NCBI GenBank assembly: GCA_016839345.1
Contig: JAEOUL010000060.1
Coordinates: 1 to 5,818, forward strand
Length of the DNA: 5,818 bases
Reading direction: 5' to 3'
From: Candidatus Thorarchaeota archaeon
GTDB taxonomy: Archaea; Asgardarchaeota; Thorarchaeia; Thorarchaeales; Thorarchaeaceae
Below the pieces are notes generated by a model. That model saw only the letters and a list, made by a program, of their open reading frames with translations. It did not search any database and was not told the origin of the DNA. Below, in pieces: positions 1-5,077 of the stretch (the first letter of the stretch is position 1; the number at the start of each line of letters is the position of its first letter). Both the position numbers and the translations under genes were made by a program.

Positions 1-1095
1 AGGTGTCTTAGCAGCTGGATATCCTTCGAAATAAATCACCTTCACATCCGAGAATCCATGAGAGTCAAGATGTCTTCTCAGCTTCTTGTGAATGTCATCA
101 GGATGCATTCCTTCTACGAGTCTAAAATCAATCTTGACTGTAGCTCGGGCTGGAAGGACAGTCATTGAACCCTTACCTTGGTACCCAGTAGTAATTCCAC
201 ATATATTGCATGTTGGTTCTCCATAGTATGCCTCCTTCAGAGCTTGCCCAGTGAGCCCGTTCAGGTACTCGTCTATTCCAAACTCCTTCTTCAATTTCTC
301 TTCGTTCAGGTCAATCTTCTCTAAAGCCTTCAATTCTGCGTTAGTGAGTGGTTTGATCCCATCATAGAATCCCTCGATAGTAATTTTGCTATTCATATCT
401 TTGAGAGAATTCAAAGCCCAGACTAGTCGATAAGCAGCAGATGGCAGTGTACATGCTAAGCTCGAATGAACATCTCTCGAAAGTCGTACAACCTCAAGCT
501 CAACGAAGAACACGCCTTTAAGCCCAAGCCATGCCTCTTGAATTCCGTTAATATCCGCCCCTCCAAATTCCCATACGCCGCCATCTGCACGCAAGAAGTC
601 CTTGTTCTTTTCTATGTATTCAGGAAGATGCAGACTTCCAATCTCCTCCTCACCTTCTATGACGAATTTGATGTTAATAGGCAGGTCAGTCCCAGTTTCC
701 TTGAATGCTTTCAATGCCCAGATTCTTGAAGTTGCATCCCCCTTGTTGTCAGCTACTCCACGACCCCAGAGACGCCTATCTCTTATCTCTGGTTCGAATG
801 GAGGTGAATCCCATAAGTCGAATGGTTCTGCAGGTTGAACGTCATAATGATCATAGAACAAGAGGGTTCGTTTAGCACCTACATCTTTCCATCCTGTGAC
901 GACAGGAGCTCCTCCAGTTATCTCATGCTGTTGTGTCTCAAGACCAGTGTCCTGTAACATCTTTTCAACAAGATCAGCAGTATCAGAAAGCCCTTCACCC
1001 TTTGCAGCTACAGTAGGGATCCGTACGAGTTTCTTGAGAGCTTCGATTGCATTATCTTGTGTATCGTCAATGTATTTCATAACTTTCTCATACAT
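1..1095 (-). CDS. M20-family zinc metallopeptidase (dipeptidase/carboxypeptidase-like), C-terminus cut by window edge
   Basis: Predicted cytosolic hydrolase of the M20 (ArgE/DapE/ACY1/CPG2) family, which uses two zinc ions to cleave dipeptides, C-terminal residues or N-acyl amino acids. 365 codons are visible without a stop. Motifs in order: HYDVQPAE (zinc ligand H83, catalytic D85), GRGVADNKGD (bridging ligand D116), EGEEEIGS (general base E150, ligand E151), WEFGG (probable third-site ligand E176), then H210 in DVHSS at the lid domain, and GYQGKGSMTVLPA followed by DFRL near 304-325. Residues were assigned by family alignment from memory, not by a search. The order and the EYPA/GYPAAKTP-type end resemble the archaeal M20 dipeptidases similar to the Sulfolobus carboxypeptidase. 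Family members are about 450 residues, so roughly 90 residues, including the last zinc-binding His, lie outside the window. The ATG start is supported by GAGG five bases upstream and an in-frame TAG with no start codon between. No signal peptide. The exact substrate is unknown. Confidence 0.93.
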   Translation of the reverse strand, partial: MYEKVMKYIDDTQDNAIEALKKLVRIPTVAAKGEGLSDTADLVEKMLQDTGLETQQHEITGGAPVVTGWKDVGAKRTLLFYDHYDVQPAEPFDLWDSPPFEPEIRDRRLWGRGVADNKGDATSRIWALKAFKETGTDLPINIKFVIEGEEEIGSLHLPEYIEKNKDFLRADGGVWEFGGADINGIQEAWLGLKGVFFVELEVVRLSRDVHSSLACTLPSAAYRLVWALNSLKDMNSKITIEGFYDGIKPLTNAELKALEKIDLNEEKLKKEFGIDEYLNGLTGQALKEAYYGEPTCNICGITTGYQGKGSMTVLPARATVKIDFRLVEGMHPDDIHKKLRRHLDSHGFSDVKVIYFEGYPAAKTP

Positions 1096-1099
1096 GAGA

Positions 1100-1135
1100 A
1101 CCTCAAAAAATCCAGCAACACACTACATGATATAT
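1100..1135 (-). promoter_or_regulatory. Putative promoter (TATA-like box) and ribosome binding site of the M20 peptidase gene
   Basis: Reading the minus strand, GATATATCA has a TATA-like core at 1135-1130, about 37 bases before the ATG. An archaeal start site about 25 bases downstream would fall in the T-run near 1107, leaving a leader of about 12 bases. That leader contains GAGGT (1104-1100), a Shine-Dalgarno match four to five bases from the ATG. The ribosome site is convincing; the TATA box is a motif match only. Confidence 0.5.
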
Positions 1136-1220
1136 CCTATCTTTTCAGCGACTTTGTGAATCACTTACAACGAACGTCTTATGAGTGCCTAATGTTGACA
1201 AGTACATGTCTGAAAGAAGA

Positions 1221-1228
1221 GAGATGAT
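1221..1228 (+). promoter_or_regulatory. Ribosome binding site supporting a TTG start
   Basis: GAGATGAT matches the anti-16S sequence GAGGTGAT at seven of eight bases and lies six bases before the TTG at 1235. It is the main support for starting the next gene at this TTG and not at the internal ATG at 1283, where no comparable site was noticed. The promoter of this gene is not clear; a weak TATA-like CTTATGAG sits at 1178-1185. Confidence 0.5.
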
Positions 1229-1234
1229 TGACTG

Positions 1235-2008
1235 TTGGATATCTTCAAAGCTGATTGGCTGTATAGTACTGATCTCGAAGCAATGCTACAAAAGCAAGCT
1301 AAGTCGACAGGATTCCGATCGAAAAATCCAATTGAAAAACTTGAAAGTTACAGAGTGGCTCTGAGACCTTTTAGAAAGATAATTCTTAATGTTACAAAAT
1401 CTCAGAGTGATGAGTCTTTCCAAGCCTACTCATTATTTGATGAGGAACTATTTCCCTATGTTACTGATGATTCTCATCAGATGCTTCTCTGGCGACCAAC
1501 GCGTAGTGAAGCCAAATGTACTTCAGAGGACATGGATTTCGAGTCTTCTATTGATAAAGAAGCATTACAGAACATCATTGATGAAATATTGGAAAAACGC
1601 TGGCAGTTTCAAGAACACAATGAGGAACTAAGACCGAAATTGAAACGATTACAATTAGACCCTCTTGCAGCAGTCACATTCTTGGTTCCGCGTACGCCAG
1701 GAGGTATTCGGAAAGAGCAAGCAATAATTGATGACAGGAAGGAATCTCATGCATATGTTCTTGCCACCTCATTGCTAACAAACACTTCACCCAAAGATAT
1801 CATCACTTCAGCAGATATTGGTGATTTAGTCCTGATTGAAACTATCATTGCAGAATACAAGGCAGAAGATGGTAACTCTCGCTTACTCGCATTAGAGACT
1901 CCAGGAACCAAATCATTTACCGAGGCTATTAAGGCAGGAAAGGCACTCACAAGATTATGTGAGTTATACGGTGAATGTCGAGAAATAGTATCAAAAACAC
2001 CGAAGTAA
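1235..2008 (+). CDS. Uncharacterised soluble protein, 257 residues, TTG start
   Basis: I do not recognise a family. The frame opens just after an in-frame TGA at 1229-1231, so TTG at 1235 is the first usable start and has a good ribosome site; an ATG at residue 17 is the alternative. The protein is rich in charged residues, with no signal peptide or membrane segment, so it is probably cytosolic. An N-terminal part (about 1-90) carries FRKIILNV near 46-53 and LFDEELFPYVTDD near 67-79. Residues about 105-141 look like a long charged helix (IDKEALQNIIDEILEKRW) that could be a coiled coil. A C-terminal part (about 143-257) contains AAVTFLVPRTPGG (145-157) and alternating hydrophobic strands and helices (DIGDLVLIETIIAEY near 194-208). 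Cysteines are at 95, 242 and 248; no obvious catalytic motif. It is divergent from the peptidase gene and followed by a T-tract, so probably monocistronic. Codon use and coding continuity look real. Confidence 0.8.
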   Translation: MDIFKADWLYSTDLEAMLQKQAKSTGFRSKNPIEKLESYRVALRPFRKIILNVTKSQSDESFQAYSLFDEELFPYVTDDSHQMLLWRPTRSEAKCTSEDMDFESSIDKEALQNIIDEILEKRWQFQEHNEELRPKLKRLQLDPLAAVTFLVPRTPGGIRKEQAIIDDRKESHAYVLATSLLTNTSPKDIITSADIGDLVLIETIIAEYKAEDGNSRLLALETPGTKSFTEAIKAGKALTRLCELYGECREIVSKTPK

Positions 2009-2024
2009 TCACGTGTAGACCTGA

Positions 2025-2031
2025 TTTTTTT
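2025..2031 (+). terminator. T-tract, probable archaeal terminator of the uncharacterised gene
   Basis: Seven consecutive T residues begin 17 bases after the TAA stop. Archaeal RNA polymerase commonly terminates at T-rich tracts without a hairpin, and no convincing stem precedes this one. A promoter for the next gene follows within 40 bases, which supports a transcription unit boundary here. Confidence 0.5.
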
Positions 2032-2060
2032 AGCTTACAGGCTGAAACCATTGTCGCTTA

Positions 2061-2077
2061 GTTCGATAACCTTAAAG
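2061..2077 (+). promoter_or_regulatory. Putative promoter of the solute-binding protein gene
   Basis: GTTCGATAACCTTAAAG contains CTTAAA, a match to the archaeal TATA-box consensus YTTAWA, with an upstream segment in the TFB-recognition (BRE) position. A start site about 25 bases downstream would lie near 2100 and give a leader of about 40 bases. The same 17-base block recurs with 13 identities before the permease gene at 4002-4018, which strengthens both calls. Confidence 0.6.
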
Positions 2078-2100
2078 ACCAAAAAACCTACGCTAACGCT

Positions 2101-2121
2101 GGAAAGTTTGAAACTCTTTCC
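2101..2121 (+). repeat. Inverted repeat in the leader of the binding-protein gene
   Basis: GGAAAG (2101-2106) pairs with CTTTCC (2116-2121) around a nine-base loop; TTT and AAA inside can add pairs with a two-base bulge. It would form at or near the 5' end of the predicted mRNA, seven bases ahead of the GGAGGA ribosome site. It might stabilise the transcript or be a protein-binding palindrome. The stem is short and chance occurrence is possible. Confidence 0.35.
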
Positions 2122-2127
2122 CGGAAC

Positions 2128-2133
2128 GGAGGA
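2128..2133 (+). promoter_or_regulatory. Shine-Dalgarno site of the solute-binding protein gene
   Basis: GGAGGA lies six bases before the ATG at 2140, an optimal spacing, and fixes that start. It is just downstream of the leader inverted repeat. Confidence 0.85.
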
Positions 2134-2139
2134 TAGAGA

Positions 2140-3888
2140 ATGCTATCAAAACGTAATATTAGTTACGCCATCATAGCAATGTTCTTGTTCGTCCCAGCAA
2201 TTTACATACCCAGAGCCTTAGCTCAAGGACCAGACATGCCTTTTGTTATGGCTTACGGTTCAGACATTGGAGAACTTAATCCATTAGTCTGGCGAAGTGA
2301 GAGGTCTCACTGGTATGATATGTTGGTGTATGACACATTACTGACCTATGATGACGATTTAGGATTGATCCCCTGGTTAGCAGAGGATTGGGATATTTCC
2401 GCCAATGGCCTCCAAATCAACTTCACAATTCGTGATGGTGCTGTTTGGCATGACGGAGAAGATTTGACCGCAGACGATGTTGCTTTTACATTCGAGTACA
2501 TTCGCGATGCTCCATCAGATGTAAACTGGTGGACAATGCTGCAGAATCTTACTTCTGCAACAGCTTATGGCAATGTTGTAGTATGTGAGTTCAATCAGCT
2601 ATATTCATTTGCACTTCACAACCTTGGTGAGATTTACATTCTCCCCGAGCACATTTGGGATGATGCACCAGCTGATGACCCACGATGGAACGACCACACA
2701 AATGTAACTGCTCACATTGGTTCAGGTCCATTCAAATTTGTCGAACGTGTACCTGATGAGTACACCACTCTTGAGAGGAATGATGACTGGTGGGGTGAAG
2801 ATAACCCCTACGCAGGACAACTACCTAACATCGATCAAGTTAGAATTGACGTAGTTATCGGTCAGGATGCTAGAATTCTCGCAATGAGAAATGGCGAAGC
2901 TGACACTGAACGCTACGAAGTATTCGGTTCATATGTTGAGGAAGTCCTTACCTATCCAGAACTACAATTAGTTCAAGGTGTAGCCTCACAGTGGGACTAC
3001 GTCTTAGGACTAAACTTGACAGTACCAGGTCTTGATGATATCAATGTCAGAAGAGCAATTTCGCTGGCTATCGACAGAGATGAGCTAATCACTATTGGCC
3101 GACTCGGTCATGGAACTGCAACCACAAGCGCAATTCCTGATGTCTTCTACCCAGACCTATTCGATGAAGCAGGTGTCTTTGATGAAAATGTTGCTCTAGC
3201 AAATCAGATTCTCGATGACGCCGGATACCTCGACAATGACGATGATGGTAATAGAAACTTCCCAGGTGCTGCTCCAACAGCTGAGCTTGAATTCGATCTA
3301 TTGACCCTATCATGGGATGACATCTCAGTCGCAACCGGCATTGGTATTGAGACTGAAATGGCTAGATTGAACATCACCATCAACAATCTCGTTACTGATG
3401 ATGGTCCAATGTACGATGCAATCTACACTGGCGAGTATGAGATGTACACGATGGCTCATGGCTACAACGCCATTCCAGACCATGTTTGGTGGCGCTGTCA
3501 TTCAAGCAACATCTATGAGTGGGGTGACAACGTCTTCCACTTAGACAACTCTACAGTTGACGATATTATGGATGACTATGTCGCAAGCACACCTGCAACA
3601 ATTGAGGCTAATGCCGCAGCAGCTGCAAAGGCAGTATTGGACAACGTTCCATACGTCCCATTGTATCTGTCTGACGACACTCACATCCTAAGGAAGGAAT
3701 GGGTCAATTACACAACTCCAGCAGGAGGACCCTTCACAGCCTTTAACCCACGATCAATGATCTTCATGTACGACGACGGCACAGGTATTGTACCTGGCGG
3801 CGACGTAGACTACACAATGTACTTGATCATTGGTGCGGGTGCAATTGTCGCTGTCATCATTATCTTCTTCATTCTGAAGAGAAGATAA
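2140..3888 (+). CDS. Membrane-anchored family-5 ABC transporter solute-binding protein (oligopeptide type)
   Basis: Extracytoplasmic receptor of a peptide/nickel-type ABC importer (SBP_bac_5 family; 582 residues, normal for the family plus an anchor). Residues 1-28 form a signal peptide with basic start, hydrophobic core and ALA|QG cleavage site; there is no lipobox cysteine. Family landmarks: LAEDWDISANGLQINF (80-95), IRDGAVWHDGEDLTADDVAF (97-116), GSGPFKF (194-200), INVRRAISLAIDRDELI (301-317), and an acidic DxDxDG loop at 365-370 often seen after 'AGY' in this family. Residues about 559-579 are a transmembrane helix followed by KRR, so the protein is tethered at its C-terminus with its body outside, as in many archaeal binding proteins. 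Seven N-glycosylation sequons fall in the mature domain (N94, N136, N188, N292, N411, N470, N523). Ligand is inferred to be peptides; some archaeal relatives bind oligosaccharides. Flanked by its own promoter and terminator, upstream of a matching permease gene. Confidence 0.95.
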   Translation: MLSKRNISYAIIAMFLFVPAIYIPRALAQGPDMPFVMAYGSDIGELNPLVWRSERSHWYDMLVYDTLLTYDDDLGLIPWLAEDWDISANGLQINFTIRDGAVWHDGEDLTADDVAFTFEYIRDAPSDVNWWTMLQNLTSATAYGNVVVCEFNQLYSFALHNLGEIYILPEHIWDDAPADDPRWNDHTNVTAHIGSGPFKFVERVPDEYTTLERNDDWWGEDNPYAGQLPNIDQVRIDVVIGQDARILAMRNGEADTERYEVFGSYVEEVLTYPELQLVQGVASQWDYVLGLNLTVPGLDDINVRRAISLAIDRDELITIGRLGHGTATTSAIPDVFYPDLFDEAGVFDENVALANQILDDAGYLDNDDDGNRNFPGAAPTAELEFDLLTLSWDDISVATGIGIETEMARLNITINNLVTDDGPMYDAIYTGEYEMYTMAHGYNAIPDHVWWRCHSSNIYEWGDNVFHLDNSTVDDIMDDYVASTPATIEANAAAAAKAVLDNVPYVPLYLSDDTHILRKEWVNYTTPAGGPFTAFNPRSMIFMYDDGTGIVPGGDVDYTMYLIIGAGAIVAVIIIFFILKRR

Positions 3889-3900
3889 TTATAGAATAAC

Positions 3901-3933
3901 AAGGGACCTAAGGTCCCTTCCCCCTCTTTTTTC
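3901..3933 (+). terminator. Hairpin plus pyrimidine/T-tract terminator after the binding-protein gene
   Basis: Thirteen bases after the stop codon, AAGGGACC (3901-3908) and GGTCCCTT (3912-3919) form a perfect eight-base-pair stem with a three-base loop. It merges into an all-pyrimidine run (3914-3933) that ends with six T residues at 3927-3932. This resembles a bacterial intrinsic terminator, although the T-run starts seven bases after the stem. In archaea the T-tract alone may terminate, and the hairpin may protect the 3' end of the mRNA. It separates the binding-protein transcript from the permease transcript. Confidence 0.75.
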
Positions 3934-4001
3934 AATCTAAAATATCTAGTGCATTTTAAATTTGTTAGAAACTCATCAAAACAAACACGAATTGTTACTC
4001 A

Positions 4002-4018
4002 GTCCGATAGTCTTTAAG
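4002..4018 (+). promoter_or_regulatory. Putative promoter of the permease operon
   Basis: GTCCGATAGTCTTTAAG contains a TATA-like CTTTAAG; initiation about 25 bases downstream would be near 4040, leaving a leader of about 28 bases. It matches the block at 2061-2077 at 13 of 17 positions without gaps. A weak inverted repeat AACAA/TTGTT (3980-3984 and 3992-3996) lies just upstream and could be incidental. Aside from this, the terminator and the ribosome site, the 179-base gap holds nothing recognisable. Confidence 0.6.
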
Positions 4019-4052
4019 GAGCTTTTACTAGGTAATTTTCTATATTCGCAGC

Positions 4053-4059
4053 AAAGGAG
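4053..4059 (+). promoter_or_regulatory. Shine-Dalgarno site of the permease gene
   Basis: AAAGGAG sits eight bases before the ATG at 4068 and supports that start. The resulting N-terminus has the short basic stretch normally found before the first helix of DppB proteins. Confidence 0.7.
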
Positions 4060-4067
4060 TCTGGACA

Positions 4068-5060
4068 ATGTCTAGAGAGAAATCTATAGGTACATGGAGA
4101 TACATTGGTGAGCGAGCAGTCCAAACAATAGTAATTTGGTTTATTATCATTACACTCAACTTTGTTATTTTCAGAATAATGCCTGGTGACCCACGTCAAG
4201 CTTTACTTGGTGAAGGACTGGCACCAGAGCTCAGAGTAGCTGTGATAGAAAGATTCGGATTAGATAGGCCACTTATCGAACAATACTGGCTCTATCTTGT
4301 GAATTTATTCCAAGGAGAACTTGGGTATTCTTTCCAGCATTTTGGAGAACCCGTTTCTCAAACAATCTTCGCGTTTCGTTTCACGAATACATTTCTTCTG
4401 ATGGGAACTTCACTGATTCTATCTATCATAATTGGAATGGCAGTTGGTGTTTATGCAGCTGCACGCAGAGATTCAGTCGTTGATACAGGTTCCACAGTGA
4501 CCTTCCTTGTAGCTTATGCATTGCCAGTCTTTTGGGTTGGCATCTTAATTCTATATTACATGGGTTTCCTTTGGGATCTTCTCCCAATAGCTGGAACTAT
4601 AACCCGAGGTTATGAACATGCAAATATCTTCGAATACATGTTTGATTACATGCATCATATGATAGGCCCGTGTATTGTGCTGACTCTGTCATTTATTGGT
4701 GGTTTCTATCTAATTATGAGGGTTACAGTTCTGGATGTATTTACCCAGGACTACATTCTAGCAGCAAAAGCAAAAGGTCTCAAGGAACGCACCATTCTTT
4801 ATGGCCATGCAATGCGGAATGCAATGCTCCCAATGGTCAGTGTCATTGCTGTCAATATGCCCTACCTCATTAGTGGGGCGATGATGACAGAGTATGTATT
4901 TAGTTGGAGTGGATTGGGACTTTTGACTTACAATGCTGTATTATCGGTAGACTATCCAGTCTTACAAGGAGTATTCCTATTCTTAGCAACAATTACTGTA
5001 ATTTCGAACTTCGCAGCAGATATCCTGTATCTGTACCTAGACCCGAGGATTAGATATTGA
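4068..5060 (+). CDS. dppB: DppB/OppB-family ABC transporter permease
   Basis: Inner subunit of the transmembrane channel of a peptide/nickel-type ABC importer. At 330 residues it is of usual length. About six membrane helices are visible (roughly 17-37, 106-130, 142-168, 197-218, 256-278, 298-322). The first is followed by the DppB hallmark RIMPGDPRQALLGEG (36-50) and the long external segment with FGLDRPLIEQYWLYLVNLFQ (63-82) and GELGYSF (83-89). The cytoplasmic EAA loop that docks on the ATPase is at about 227-255 (DYILAAKAKGLKE with G237, ending in ALP-like MLP). The C-terminal part carries EYVFSWSGLGLL (275-286), VDYPVLQG (294-301) and the usual ending DPRIRY. Its neighbours are the binding protein upstream, separated by a terminator and promoter, and a membrane protein 17 bases downstream, probably co-transcribed. 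The dppB symbol reflects family membership, not a proven substrate. Confidence 0.95.
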   Translation: MSREKSIGTWRYIGERAVQTIVIWFIIITLNFVIFRIMPGDPRQALLGEGLAPELRVAVIERFGLDRPLIEQYWLYLVNLFQGELGYSFQHFGEPVSQTIFAFRFTNTFLLMGTSLILSIIIGMAVGVYAAARRDSVVDTGSTVTFLVAYALPVFWVGILILYYMGFLWDLLPIAGTITRGYEHANIFEYMFDYMHHMIGPCIVLTLSFIGGFYLIMRVTVLDVFTQDYILAAKAKGLKERTILYGHAMRNAMLPMVSVIAVNMPYLISGAMMTEYVFSWSGLGLLTYNAVLSVDYPVLQGVFLFLATITVISNFAADILYLYLDPRIRY

Positions 5061-5070
5061 GGAGGAGAGG
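5061..5070 (+). promoter_or_regulatory. Very strong Shine-Dalgarno site starting right after the permease stop codon
   Basis: GGAGGAGAGG begins at the first base after the TGA of the permease gene and lies seven bases before the ATG at 5078. It is the strongest ribosome site in the window. The position indicates co-transcription and possibly translational coupling of the two genes. A second ATG at 5082 in another frame meets TAA two codons later and can be ignored. Confidence 0.85.
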
Positions 5071-5077
5071 TCAGAAA

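Noticed and set aside
466..1159. Plus-strand open frames at 466-729, 602-838 and 896-1159
   Set aside because: They lie opposite the M20 peptidase gene, whose translation carries all expected family motifs. Their own translations are low-complexity and Ser/Pro-rich, with no ribosome sites.
1206..1361. An upstream ATG at 1206 (MSERREMID...) as a start for the orphan gene through a frameshift
   Set aside because: It is in another frame and runs into TGA near 1360. There is no break in the long frame that would need a frameshift, and TTG at 1235 has its own good ribosome site.
3092..3386. Minus-strand open frames within the binding-protein gene
   Set aside because: They are reverse-strand shadows of a well-supported coding frame; His/Arg-rich translation and no start signals.
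3980..3996. AACAA/TTGTT inverted repeat upstream of the permease promoter as an operator
   Set aside because: Five-base A/T-rich arms in an A/T-rich gap are expected by chance; no copy was found near the other promoter.
4014..4199. Minus-strand open frame overlapping the permease promoter and start
   Set aside because: It overlaps the conserved DppB N-terminus and has no recognisable domain or ribosome site.
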